From: Clostridium beijerinckii
Lineage (GTDB): Bacteria; Bacillota; Clostridia; Clostridiales; Clostridiaceae
Direction: 5' to 3'
DNA length: 64,000 nucleotides
Assembly: GCF_018223745.1 (NCBI RefSeq)
Contig: NZ_CP073653.1
Location: 5,807,501 to 5,871,500 of the forward strand
Program-made: the position numbers and the translations under genes
Notes under the pieces: model-generated
The model's database searches: none
What the model was told of the DNA's origin: nothing
What the model saw: the letters and a program-made list of their open reading frames with translations, nothing else
Shown: piece after piece, positions 32,884-41,256 of the stretch
How positions within the stretch are numbered: position 1 is the first letter of the stretch
How the letters are laid out: each line of letters begins with the position of its first letter

Positions 32884-34083
32884 ATGTTTTCATCTAAAAG
32901 TAAGCTAGACCATAATCTAAAAGATTATATATCAAAAAATGCTTATAAAAGTTATAGAATACTTATACAATATAAAGACTTTCAATCCTCAATAGTAAAA
33001 AAAATCAGTTCATATAAAGGTACTGTACATCACATTATTGAATCCTCTAATATTATAAGTGCCGAACTAAATTCAAGAGGCATAGATAGAATTTCTGAAT
33101 ATCCTGAAATAAAAAAAATTTACTTGGATGAATACCTGTTTTTGTGCGGAATGAGCGTGACTACTGCAAATAAAATCCACTTTTCGGAAAAGTTTAGTTT
33201 ATCTGGTGCAGGAGTAGGAATAGGACTTGTAGATAGCGGAATATTTCCTCATCAAGACCTAACTTCCCCTAGCACTAAAATAGAGTTATTTGAAGATTTA
33301 ATTAATAACTTTCGCTATCCTTATGATGATAATGGACATGGTACCTCCATGGCCGGAATTTTGTGTAGTAGTGGTATCTCATCAAATAACATGTATAAAG
33401 GAATTTGTAATAAAAGTAAGCTATTCTGTTACAAGGCATTTGATAAACTCGGTAAAGGATTTGCTTCGGATATATTATATTCTATAGAAAGTTTATCTAA
33501 TATATCTAAAGAAAATAACATAAAGGTATTATGTTTGCCTTTTGAACTTTTAACTCATAATACATTCATTATCTCTTGCTTTGATTTGACATTTAAGTAT
33601 GCTATATCAAAAGGATTAATTCCGATAGTTCCTAGCGGAAGTAACCTGAGTGAAAAAAATTCTATTATGGGAATTGCTACGCTACCAAGCTGCATCACTA
33701 TAGGTGGTCTAAATTCAACTACCTCCATAATGAAGCCTTATACTTATTCTTCTGCAGGACCATATGGTAAATTATTAAAACCTGATCTATCTGCTGCATG
33801 CGTTAATGTTATATCTTTAAATTCTGATAATAACTATATTTCAGAAAAAAACGGAATTAAGGTTTACCCAAATAAACTTGAAGTACCATATAAAACTTTT
33901 ACAGGCTCATCTATTGCTACAGCCTATATTAGCGGATTATGTGCGTTATTATGTGAGAAAAATCCATCAATAACTTTCAAAGATATGATTTCCTTATTAA
34001 AGGTTGCATGTGATCCTATTGATGAGATATCCAATCAAATTCAAGGTGAAGGTATTGTAAATATAAATAAACTCATCATATGA
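32884..34083 (+). CDS. Subtilisin-family (S8) serine protease, intracellular type
   Basis: About 399 aa. The catalytic triad is visible: Asp in GIGLVDSGIFPHQDL, His in DDNGHGTSMAGILCSSG and Ser in FTGSSIATAYISGLCALL. Residues ~1-85 resemble an I9-like propeptide (YRILIQYKDF, GTVHHIIESSNIISAEL). There is no signal peptide or membrane segment, so the enzyme is probably cytoplasmic, like clostridial spore-associated or intracellular subtilases. The frame is open from TTG 32872; GGAG at 32874-32877 selects ATG 32884. Confidence 0.85.
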   Translation: MFSSKSKLDHNLKDYISKNAYKSYRILIQYKDFQSSIVKKISSYKGTVHHIIESSNIISAELNSRGIDRISEYPEIKKIYLDEYLFLCGMSVTTANKIHFSEKFSLSGAGVGIGLVDSGIFPHQDLTSPSTKIELFEDLINNFRYPYDDNGHGTSMAGILCSSGISSNNMYKGICNKSKLFCYKAFDKLGKGFASDILYSIESLSNISKENNIKVLCLPFELLTHNTFIISCFDLTFKYAISKGLIPIVPSGSNLSEKNSIMGIATLPSCITIGGLNSTTSIMKPYTYSSAGPYGKLLKPDLSAACVNVISLNSDNNYISEKNGIKVYPNKLEVPYKTFTGSSIATAYISGLCALLCEKNPSITFKDMISLLKVACDPIDEISNQIQGEGIVNINKLII

Positions 34084-34117
34084 TTATTTATTTTAATGAA
34101 TATTATCCATATTTAGA

Positions 34118-34178
34118 AGCATGCATTTGTTTTATTAAATTAGTTAATTTCTTATAAAGACAAATGCGTGCTCTTTAT
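34118..34178 (+). terminator. Terminator-like hairpin after the protease gene
   Basis: AGCATGCATTTGT pairs with ACAAATGCGTGCT (one mismatch) over a 29-base loop, then CTTTATATT. The rest of the 308-base gap up to the DnaD gene is AT-rich with no gene seen. Confidence 0.6.
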
Positions 34179-34391
34179 ATTCTCTCAAATCTTATATAAA
34201 AGTAATTAATCCCAAGTATTAGTTGATTAATATTTCGCTTTATTAAGGTGATAATATGCTATAATTATTTTACATACATTAGGTTATTATATAACTTACA
34301 TTATAAACGATTATGCTAATCTAATATTATTAGATAGAGTTTTGTTTTTATAATATATATTAAAAACTTTGAAAGGTAGGTAGTAAACGGA

Positions 34392-35390
34392 ATGAGCACA
34401 TTTATGTTAAAGAATAGATCTCTAGGGTTCACTCCTGTTAACAATGTATTTATAGAAAAATACATGCCACAGGCTAGAGGCGAATTTGTAAAAGTTTATT
34501 TATTGATGCTAAAGTATACTATTTCAGGTGAATTAGGCGTTAGCTCATCAATACTAGCTTCCTCGCTTAATTTGTTAGAATCAGACATTATGAATGCATT
34601 TAATTATTGGAATGATCAAGGAGCTATAAAGCTAACTCAGATAGATAAGATGGGTAATTTTAATGTAGAATTCGTAGATTTAGTTGAAGAACCCTCCAAA
34701 TCTACTAAACAAATTGACTTATTAGAAGCTTTGGATAGTACAAATACTAAAGATATGCTAAAGGATATTGAAACTCTTCTAGCTAGACCTCTATCGCCAA
34801 ACGAAATGTCACTTTACTTAAATTGGCAAAAGGAATTCGGTTTTTCATCTGAATTAATTCTGATTTTAATGGAATACTGTATATCAAAGGGAAAAAGCGA
34901 TTCTAGATATATAGAAAAGGTTGCTATAGCTTGGCATGATCAAAAAATAACTACTATCGAGCAAGCTCAGAACTTAATAAAAAAAGCAGAGGATAAGTGG
35001 ATTAATATAAGAAAAATTCTCACTTACTTAGGTATAAATAATACAGACATAATGAAACCACAACAGGATTTAATAGAAAAATGGCTTCTTATTTATAAGT
35101 ATTCAAACGAAATTATATTTAAAGCTTGTGATGTATGCTTTGAAAGATTGAATAGGGCGGATTTCAAGTATATCGATGGAATCTTAAGTAATTGGAATAA
35201 AAATAATATTAGAACTTTGGAAGATATAGCTCTTAAAGATAATAAAAATCCAAAAAATAATAAGTATCAAAAAACTTATACTACTAATAATAATGATAAA
35301 TCATCTCTCAAATTTAATAACTTTGAGGCTCGAGAGTATGACTATGATTCATTAGAAAAAAAACTTTTAGGATGGGATAGCGATGATTAA
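34392..35390 (+). CDS. DnaD-domain replication protein
   Basis: 332 aa. Residues ~1-100 are a DnaD N-terminal winged-helix region (NNVFIEKYMPQARGEFVKVYLLMLKYTISGE, ASSLNLLESDIMNAFNYWNDQGAI). A DnaD/DnaB2 domain follows (ARPLSPNEMSLYLNWQKEFGFSSELILILMEYCISKGKSDSRYIEKVAIAWHDQ), and a second copy is likely at WLLIYKYSNEIIFKACDVC. The acidic C-terminus YDSLEKKLLGWDSDD is typical. It helps remodel DNA for helicase loading in replication initiation or restart. Its end overlaps the ATPase gene by 8 bases, so they are one operon. Confidence 0.88.
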   Translation: MSTFMLKNRSLGFTPVNNVFIEKYMPQARGEFVKVYLLMLKYTISGELGVSSSILASSLNLLESDIMNAFNYWNDQGAIKLTQIDKMGNFNVEFVDLVEEPSKSTKQIDLLEALDSTNTKDMLKDIETLLARPLSPNEMSLYLNWQKEFGFSSELILILMEYCISKGKSDSRYIEKVAIAWHDQKITTIEQAQNLIKKAEDKWINIRKILTYLGINNTDIMKPQQDLIEKWLLIYKYSNEIIFKACDVCFERLNRADFKYIDGILSNWNKNNIRTLEDIALKDNKNPKNNKYQKTYTTNNNDKSSLKFNNFEAREYDYDSLEKKLLGWDSDD

Positions 35391-36363
35391 AGGTTATCAA
35401 ACAGAAATTTTAAAAATATATGATAAACTTAGAGAAGATGAAGCTAGAAATTTGAAATTTAGGAAAGAAGAAATATCAAAGAAATATCCTGAGATTATTG
35501 AATTGGATAATAAAATTCAACGATTATCTTTAAAAATGGCAGTATCAATTCTCAAATCTAAAGATAGTGAAAAGACAATAGATGATTATAAGGAAAATAT
35601 AACAGATTTAAGAATAAAAAAGTGCGAAATGTTAGTTGAAAGAGGTTATGATCCTGAATATTTAAATTTGCGATATCAATGCAATAAATGTAAGGATACA
35701 GGCTTTATAGGCAATATAAAATGTACTTGCTATAAACAAAGGTTGATTAAGTTATACTATAAAAATTCAGAATTAGAAAATACCACATCGTATAATAACT
35801 TTGATAATTTTGATTTAAATTTGTTTTCAAGTCATAAACTTGGAGATGAAAAATATTCTCCTAAAAAAAACATGGAGAATAATTTAGAATATATATTAAA
35901 AGACTATCTTCCTAGCTTTTCAGAAATATCAACAAATTTATTATTTTTCGGAAATCCAGGTAGTGGTAAAACATATTTATCATATTGTATTGCCAAAGCT
36001 GTGTTAGATATGGGATTCTTAGTAATTTATAAAACCTCTGATGAGTTAATTAAGAATTTAAGGGAAATAAGATTCAATAATGACTCAGGTTTAGAATCAC
36101 TATTACTAGAATGTGACTTACTAATTATAGATGATTTAGGCGCAGAACACCTCAATGAATTTTCAGTAACTGAATTATTTAATATAATTAACAAGAGAAT
36201 TCTTGCTAATAAGAAAATGCTTATCTCAACCAATTTAACTTTGCCAGGAATAACTAAGCAGTATAGCGAGCGAATCGCTTCTAGACTAATTGGAGAATTT
36301 AAGCTCTGCAAATTTTATTCTGAAGATATAAGGATTAAGAAAAATTTAGAAAAAAATAGATAA
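35383..36363 (+). CDS. DnaI/DnaC-like helicase loader ATPase
   Basis: 326 aa. A zinc-finger-like CNKCKDTGFIGNIKCTC (about residues 104-120) precedes an AAA+ domain. That domain has Walker A FFGNPGSGKTYLSY, Walker B LLIIDDLGAEHLNEF, sensor 1 KKMLISTNLT and an arginine-finger region YSERIASRLIGEF. The N-terminal ~100 residues are charged coiled-coil-like helices that would bind DnaB. It overlaps the DnaD gene, and the replicative helicase DnaB itself is encoded at 46.3-47.6 kb. Confidence 0.88.
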   Translation: MIKGYQTEILKIYDKLREDEARNLKFRKEEISKKYPEIIELDNKIQRLSLKMAVSILKSKDSEKTIDDYKENITDLRIKKCEMLVERGYDPEYLNLRYQCNKCKDTGFIGNIKCTCYKQRLIKLYYKNSELENTTSYNNFDNFDLNLFSSHKLGDEKYSPKKNMENNLEYILKDYLPSFSEISTNLLFFGNPGSGKTYLSYCIAKAVLDMGFLVIYKTSDELIKNLREIRFNNDSGLESLLLECDLLIIDDLGAEHLNEFSVTELFNIINKRILANKKMLISTNLTLPGITKQYSERIASRLIGEFKLCKFYSEDIRIKKNLEKNR

Positions 36364-36376
36364 TCTAAATAAACTA

Positions 36377-36427
36377 AACTCTAATATGATATTTATTCTC
36401 TTAATGACTATCATATTAGAGTTTTCA
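36377..36427 (+). terminator. Terminator of the dnaD-dnaI operon
   Basis: A perfect 15-bp stem (AACTCTAATATGATA and complement) with a 17-base loop, then TTCATTTTT. Confidence 0.8.
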
Positions 36428-36604
36428 TTTTTACTACAAATTGATATTATAAATCATATTTATTTGAAAAATCTGTTTCGCAAACTATGTTATTCTGTGT
36501 TAACATCTTATTTATATTTAAATTCCCTTTAATAACTTGTTCTTATAATACTTTCAAAATTTACCCACAGATCTGACTTGATTATAATTTTTTAAACAAT
36601 AAAA

Positions 36605-36640
36605 AAAGAACAAGTTCTAGTCTATAAGAACTTGTTCTTT
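36605..36640 (-). terminator. Terminator of the tRNA operon
   Basis: AAAGAACAAGTTCT and its complement with an 8-base loop; on the minus strand it is followed by T-rich sequence, directly after the last tRNA-Asp. Confidence 0.88.
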
Positions 36641-36642
36641 GA

Positions 36643-36719
36643 TGGCGACTCAGAAGGGGCTCGAACCCTCGACCTCCGGCGTGACAGGCCGGCACTCTAA
36701 CCAACTGAGCTACTGAGCC
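36643..36719 (-). tRNA. tRNA-Asp (GTC), copy 1
   Basis: 77 nt with encoded CCA. The anticodon loop is CTGTCAC, acceptor GGCTCAG/CTGAGTC, T arm GAGGGTTCGAGCCCC. It is last in the operon. Confidence 0.97.
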
Positions 36720-36725
36720 ATCTTA

Positions 36726-36801
36726 TGGTGGGCACAACAGGGCTCGAACCTGTGACCCCCTGCTTGTAAGGCAGGTGCTCTCCCAGCTGAGCTATGCGCC
36801 C
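36726..36801 (-). tRNA. tRNA-Val (TAC), copy 1
   Basis: 76 nt with encoded CCA, acceptor GGGCGCA, anticodon loop CTTACAA, T loop GTTCGAG. Confidence 0.97.
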
Positions 36802-36816
36802 ATAAGATAGATAAAA

Positions 36817-36891
36817 TGGTGACTCCTAGGGGAATCGAACCCCTGTTACCACCGTGAAAGGGTGGTGTCTTAACCGCTTGACCAAGGAGCC
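36817..36891 (-). tRNA. tRNA-Glu (TTC), copy 1
   Basis: 75 nt with encoded CCA, acceptor GGCTCCT/AGGAGTC, anticodon loop CTTTCAC. Confidence 0.97.
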
Positions 36892-36920
36892 ATATTAAGT
36901 TTTGTTATGTTTATTTAAAA

Positions 36921-36995
36921 TGGAGCTGGCAATAGGAATCGAACCTACAACCTGCTGATTACAAGTCAGCTGCTCTACCGTTGAGCCATGCCAGC
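36921..36995 (-). tRNA. tRNA-Thr (TGT), copy 1
   Basis: 75 nt with encoded CCA, acceptor GCTGGCA/TGCCAGC, anticodon loop CTTGTAA. Confidence 0.97.
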
Positions 36996-37005
36996 ATATT
37001 TTAAA

Positions 37006-37082
37006 TGGCGACTCAGAAGGGGCTCGAACCCTCGACCTCCGGCGTGACAGGCCGGCACTCTAACCAACTGAGCTACTGAGCC
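37006..37082 (-). tRNA. tRNA-Asp (GTC), copy 2
   Basis: Identical to copy 1, including encoded CCA; the start of the second repeat unit. Confidence 0.97.
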
Positions 37083-37088
37083 ATCTTA

Positions 37089-37164
37089 TGGTGGGCACAA
37101 CAGGGCTCGAACCTGTGACCCCCTGCTTGTAAGGCAGGTGCTCTCCCAGCTGAGCTATGCGCCC
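37089..37164 (-). tRNA. tRNA-Val (TAC), copy 2
   Basis: Identical to copy 1. Confidence 0.97.
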
Positions 37165-37180
37165 ATAAGATAGATATAAA

Positions 37181-37255
37181 TGGTGACTCCTAGGGGAATC
37201 GAACCCCTGTTACCACCGTGAAAGGGTGGTGTCTTAACCGCTTGACCAAGGAGCC
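37181..37255 (-). tRNA. tRNA-Glu (TTC), copy 2
   Basis: Identical to copy 1; the spacer before it has one extra base compared with the first unit. Confidence 0.97.
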
Positions 37256-37284
37256 ATATTAAGTTTTGTTATGTTTATTTAAAA

Positions 37285-37359
37285 TGGAGCTGGCAATAGG
37301 AATCGAACCTACAACCTGCTGATTACAAGTCAGCTGCTCTACCGTTGAGCCATGCCAGC
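37285..37359 (-). tRNA. tRNA-Thr (TGT), copy 2
   Basis: Identical to copy 1. Confidence 0.97.
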
Positions 37360-37369
37360 ATATTTTAAA

Positions 37370-37446
37370 TGGCGACTCAGAAGGGGCTCGAACCCTCGAC
37401 CTCCGGCGTGACAGGCCGGCACTCTAACCAACTGAGCTACTGAGCC
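37370..37446 (-). tRNA. tRNA-Asp (GTC), copy 3
   Basis: Identical to copies 1 and 2. Confidence 0.97.
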
Positions 37447-37452
37447 ATCTTA

Positions 37453-37528
37453 TGGTGGGCACAACAGGGCTCGAACCTGTGACCCCCTGCTTGTAAGGCA
37501 GGTGCTCTCCCAGCTGAGCTATGCGCCC
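37453..37528 (-). tRNA. tRNA-Val (TAC), copy 3
   Basis: Identical to copies 1 and 2. Confidence 0.97.
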
Positions 37529-37544
37529 ATAAGATAGATATAAA

Positions 37545-37619
37545 TGGTGACTCCTAGGGGAATCGAACCCCTGTTACCACCGTGAAAGGGTGGTGTCTTA
37601 ACCGCTTGACCAAGGAGCC
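37545..37619 (-). tRNA. tRNA-Glu (TTC), copy 3
   Basis: Identical to copies 1 and 2. It is first in transcription order; no tRNA-Thr precedes it. Confidence 0.97.
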
Positions 37620-37693
37620 ATGCTATATTGTCTTTCGCTTAAATGTCTTAACTAGATGTCCTTGAGTTATTCAAGCTGCTGACCACATAGACT

Positions 37694-37722
37694 ATAATAC
37701 CCAAAATTAGATTCCCTGTCAA
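37694..37722 (-). promoter_or_regulatory. Strong sigma-A promoter of the tRNA operon
   Basis: On the minus strand: TTGACA (37722-37717), a 17-base spacer and TATTAT (37699-37694), about 75 bases before the first tRNA. Confidence 0.82.
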
Positions 37723-37799
37723 CACATTTTTTCATTTTTTTTATTTTTATATTATTTATTTTTAATAAAGTGGCATTATATCTACATTTCAGAGGTTCC

Positions 37800-38348
37800 T
37801 TAAATATAATCTCTAGCCTCCTTCAGACTAGATAAAAGATCTTTTTTTAAATTAATTTGCTCTTCAATATTTTTTATTTCACCACAACATATTTCTAAAA
37901 AATCTTCTTTATCTATTTTATTAATATTTATACTATATCCATTCTTTTTAAAATTTTTTCCTGAAGCTTTAACTTCTAAAGGAAATTTATTATTTATAAA
38001 TAACAGCATTTCCTTTTCCCATACTTTACTTTTGTACAGTTTATATTTATCTCTTAAAATACTTAGATTTTTTACCTCTTCTTTAATTTCTAACTTTAAT
38101 GATTCATATAGTGCATTGTAAAAAAGTACTGATATCCCTCTTTTTAATTTAATTTTCAAGAAATTTCTATTATTAATTAAAAATTTATCTATATCACTTT
38201 CACTTATACATTCCACATCATTAAAAGAAAAACTCCTTACCCCACTCATATTGGGATAATTAACCATTATATTATCAAAGTTCATTCTGATCACTTTAAA
38301 TACTCTTTCGAAATCTCCCGAATTCATATTAATTACCTTTACTTCCAT
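37800..38348 (-). CDS. Uncharacterised 182-aa protein
   Basis: I do not recognise a family. The N-terminal half (EVKVINMNSGDFERVFKVIRMNFDN, VRSFSFNDVECISESDIDKFLI) is mixed alpha/beta. The C-terminal half is lysine- and glutamate-rich and helical (EICCGEIKNIEEQINLKKDLLSSLKEARD), probably coiled coil. There is no signal peptide or membrane segment. GAGGTGATTTTATA before the ATG is a good ribosome binding site, so the gene is likely real. It lies between the tRNA promoter and a divergent flavoprotein gene. Confidence 0.6.
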   Translation of the reverse strand: MEVKVINMNSGDFERVFKVIRMNFDNIMVNYPNMSGVRSFSFNDVECISESDIDKFLINNRNFLKIKLKRGISVLFYNALYESLKLEIKEEVKNLSILRDKYKLYKSKVWEKEMLLFINNKFPLEVKASGKNFKKNGYSININKIDKEDFLEICCGEIKNIEEQINLKKDLLSSLKEARDYI

Positions 38349-38580
38349 TATAAAATCACCTCATTTTTAGTATTCCTTTCTTTTAACCTTAATATTACTA
38401 TGATAAAATTTATTAAAAGTATTATAAAATATTGAATAATATGATTTGAATCCTTTTATTTTAGTAGTAATTAATAAATTAATGGTATACTTAAAATATT
38501 CAGTTTATTTTAGCACTGGGTAAAATATGTGATTTAATTTTATATGGTCAATAAAACATACATAGGGAGTGATTGTTATA

Positions 38581-39825
38581 ATGATTTATCACGATTTAAT
38601 GATTGTCGGCGGTGGTGCCTCTGGCCTAATGGCTGCAATAATAGCCAAAGATTTTGGACTTGATGTGGCAATTATTGAGAGCAACGATAGAATTGGCAAA
38701 AAAATTCTTGTAACTGGCAATGGAAGATGTAATATTACTAATAAGAATATATCTCGCCCATTTGGGTGTTTCCATAGTGAAAATCAAGATTTCTTTAAAG
38801 CGGCGTTAGATAACTTTACTGTTAAAGATACTGAAAGCACATTTTTATCTCTAGGATTGCCATTAATTGAATTGGAAAACGGAAAGATGTATCCAAAATC
38901 TCTTCAGGCCTCTTCTGTAATAGATATATTCAGAATGGCAATAGAGGATAGACAAATACCTCTATATACAAATTGTAAAATTGATTCTACAAGTAAAAAA
39001 AATAACTTTATTTTAACAAGTAATAATGATGACTTTAAAAATTTTTCTTGTAAAAAACTTATTTTAAGCTGTGGTGGGAAATCAGCTACTAAAACAGGTT
39101 CTGATGGATCTGGCTATAAACTATGCAAGTCATTGGGTCATAGTATTATAGAGCCTATTCCTGGCATTGTTCAATTAAAATTAGATTATCCTTATTTAAA
39201 AGCTCTATCAGGAGTAAAATTTGATGGCTCTGCTTCTATTTTAGTTGATAATAAAGTTATTCGAACAGAGTTTGGTGAAATACTTTTTACCGATTATGGA
39301 ATTTCAGGCCCCCCTATAATGCAATTATCATCTTATGCTTCTAAAGCTCTCTATGAAAATCTAAATGTAACTATAAGAATAGATATGTTTCCACTAGAAA
39401 GTAAAGATGATATTGAAAGTTTCTTTACCACACATTTTTCTATGTTTGGTCACAGAGAGATATCAACAGCCCTAATTGGGGTTATAAATAAAAAATTAAT
39501 TTCTACAATTTTAAAAGATGTTGGGATAAAAGATATACATATACCGTGCAGTAGTATTGATTGGAGAACTACCAGCAAATTAATTGATAAGTTTAAAAGA
39601 TGGGATTTTAAATGTATTGGCACTAATGGCTTTAACAATTCACAAGTTACAGTTGGTGGTGTAAATACATCTGAAGTAAATAATATTTCCTTAGAATCTA
39701 AGTTAGTTAAAAATCTTTATTTCTGTGGAGAGATTTTAGATGTGCATGGAGATTGTGGAGGTTTCAACCTTCAGTGGGCATGGAGTTCTGGATATTTAGC
39801 AGCTAAGTCCGCCGCCAATAGCTAA
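38581..39825 (+). CDS. FAD-dependent oxidoreductase, HI0933/BaiN family
   Basis: About 414 aa. It begins with an FAD-binding Rossmann motif, LMIVGGGASGLMAAIIAKDFG, followed by the family signature GKKILVTGNGRCNITN and LSCGGKSATKTGSDGSGY. It ends with NLYFCGEILDVHGDCGGFNLQWAWSSGYLAA. These mark the HI0933-like flavoproteins, some of which (BaiN) reduce unsaturated steroid bile acids; the substrate of this one is unknown. The frame is open from GTG 38569, but ATG 38581 after GGGAG is the more likely start. Confidence 0.88.
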   Translation: MIYHDLMIVGGGASGLMAAIIAKDFGLDVAIIESNDRIGKKILVTGNGRCNITNKNISRPFGCFHSENQDFFKAALDNFTVKDTESTFLSLGLPLIELENGKMYPKSLQASSVIDIFRMAIEDRQIPLYTNCKIDSTSKKNNFILTSNNDDFKNFSCKKLILSCGGKSATKTGSDGSGYKLCKSLGHSIIEPIPGIVQLKLDYPYLKALSGVKFDGSASILVDNKVIRTEFGEILFTDYGISGPPIMQLSSYASKALYENLNVTIRIDMFPLESKDDIESFFTTHFSMFGHREISTALIGVINKKLISTILKDVGIKDIHIPCSSIDWRTTSKLIDKFKRWDFKCIGTNGFNNSQVTVGGVNTSEVNNISLESKLVKNLYFCGEILDVHGDCGGFNLQWAWSSGYLAAKSAANS

Positions 39826-39858
39826 AAATTATTAACTTATCTATAAAAATAATACTAT

Positions 39859-39913
39859 AAAATTAGCTGTCGTAATTATTAATATTACCTAGATTCTTGC
39901 AACAGCTAATTTT
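39859..39913 (-). terminator. Terminator between the flavoprotein and thioesterase genes
   Basis: A perfect 12-bp stem (AAAATTAGCTGT and complement) around a 31-base loop, T-rich on both sides; convergent genes can share it. Confidence 0.7.
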
Positions 39914-39928
39914 CTATATTTACCTTTA

Positions 39929-40675
39929 TTATTTTTTCCAATCTGCTTGTAATAGCGTTAGTTCAGTTCCCTCACCATTTTTTATAGTATGATATGATTT
40001 TAAACTATTTTCATCAATTACATTTATAGCAGCAGTTGATGAAATCTTATCCCCATATGTTGTTTCTTTCTCAAATACTACCTTAATTCTTTTAAGAGTA
40101 TAATTATTAATGATATCGAGAGGAACAGCTTCCATTGCCCACTCAACATATTTGACATTATTAACATGGTTATTAGAATCAATATCACTGTATCTTATGT
40201 TAAATTGCTTATAGTATTGTGCATCATTTGTTCTTTCTATTTTATCCATGCTTATATCGTAATCAACATCACCATCTACTCCATATATATGATATTGTTC
40301 ATCTTGTATTCGCATTGGCCTTCTTTTATCTATATTAATTAGAAAAAATAATGCTAGTGCTTCCCCTATAACATTATTATTCTCATCATTAATTGTATAT
40401 TTTCTTAATCCATAGAATTTCTTAAAGCCTATAGCTTCTGTTGTGACGCTTATTACCTCACCAAACATTGGATATCTATACATTTTTATATCGTATTTAT
40501 AAAATACCCAAGCGCAGTTATTTTTCGTACAGTAATCAATTCCTCCACCTAAGGCTTCTGATTGTTGAGTGCCTACATCACATATAAAATCTATTATAGA
40601 TGACAATTTACATCTTAAATTAGAATTTACTTCATAATAATGTATTTCATATTTTTTTGTAAACTTCTTACTCAT
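39929..40675 (-). CDS. Acyl-ACP thioesterase (FatA/FatB-like)
   Basis: About 248 aa with two hot-dog domains: YEIHYYEVNSNLRCKLSSIIDFICDVGTQQSEALG at the start and FNIRYSDIDSNNHVNNVKYVEWAME in the second half. The latter contains the Asn-X-His motif (SNNHVNN) of bacterial acyl-ACP thioesterases. It releases fatty acids from acyl carrier protein and may feed free fatty acid or lipid remodelling. The frame is open from TTG 40684; ATG 40675 is the more natural start but has no clear ribosome binding site. Confidence 0.87.
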   Translation of the reverse strand: MSKKFTKKYEIHYYEVNSNLRCKLSSIIDFICDVGTQQSEALGGGIDYCTKNNCAWVFYKYDIKMYRYPMFGEVISVTTEAIGFKKFYGLRKYTINDENNNVIGEALALFFLINIDKRRPMRIQDEQYHIYGVDGDVDYDISMDKIERTNDAQYYKQFNIRYSDIDSNNHVNNVKYVEWAMEAVPLDIINNYTLKRIKVVFEKETTYGDKISSTAAINVIDENSLKSYHTIKNGEGTELTLLQADWKK

Positions 40676-40933
40676 AATTAACAATTGTAAAATGCAAAAA
40701 TAAATCTCAAGCTAAATTTGAAACATTTTTATTTAACGAATAAATTATAGCTAAATGGCATCTATTTTGATTTACAACTCCTCCCCTCCTTTACTATATC
40801 TTATATTTATTATTATAAAAAATTATCAATAATATTGTTAATGAATTATTTAATCTTATAATCTATTATAATCACAAAAATTAAATTACACATAAAAAAC
40901 ATAAACGATATAAATATATTTTTTAATAAGTAA

Positions 40934-40963
40934 AAAAGGATTCCCTAAAAAGAAAATCCTTTT
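40934..40963 (-). terminator. Terminator after the DUF1858 gene
   Basis: AAAAGGATT and AATCCTTTT with a 12-base loop, lying just after the stop codon on the minus strand. Confidence 0.7.
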
Positions 40964-40975
40964 AAAATAATTATC

Positions 40976-41158
40976 TTATCTATTTAATGCTTCTAATAAA
41001 TCGTCTAGATTTAATCCATGTACTGTTGCAGCTTCTGCTATAGTTTCAGCTTGAGCTGATGGACATCCAACACATCCCATTCCGAAACTCATTAAAACTT
41101 GAGCTTTAGATTGATCTGCACTAACTACTTCACCAATTGTCATATCTTTAGTTATCAT
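40976..41158 (-). CDS. DUF1858-domain protein
   Basis: A 60-aa protein consisting of one DUF1858 domain: ITKDMTIGEVVSADQSKAQ, then the conserved GMGCVGCPSAQAETIAEAA with a Cys-X2-Cys pair, then GLNLDDLLEALNR. The domain is common in anaerobes and often accompanies hybrid-cluster or disulfide-linked redox proteins; the function is unknown. AGAAGGTGAAAG precedes the ATG. It follows purA's neighbourhood but has its own terminator. Confidence 0.85.
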   Translation of the reverse strand: MITKDMTIGEVVSADQSKAQVLMSFGMGCVGCPSAQAETIAEAATVHGLNLDDLLEALNR

Positions 41159-41256
41159 ACTTTCACCTTCTTTAATATAACTTTATGTAATTATTGTCTA
41201 CAATAAAATTATATTTTATACAAAACATAAAGTCAATACCCGAGCATAATACTAAA

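Larger units (their letters stand above)
36643..37621 (-). repeat. Tandem repeat of a ~363-bp Asp-Val-Glu-Thr tRNA unit
   Basis: Equivalent tRNA-Asp starts are 363 and 364 bp apart. Genes and spacers (including TTAAGTTTTGTTATGTTTA between Glu and Thr) are practically identical between units. The third unit lacks Thr. Recent unequal recombination is the likely cause. Confidence 0.92.

Noticed and set aside
36643..37621. CRISPR-like repeat array
   Set aside because: The repeats are tRNA genes with conserved spacers, not short repeats with unique spacers; no cas genes are present.
38480..38492. A fifth Rrf2 operator (GGTATAC) before the HI0933-family gene
   Set aside because: Only one half-site is present; the TATACC partner at 5-base spacing is missing.
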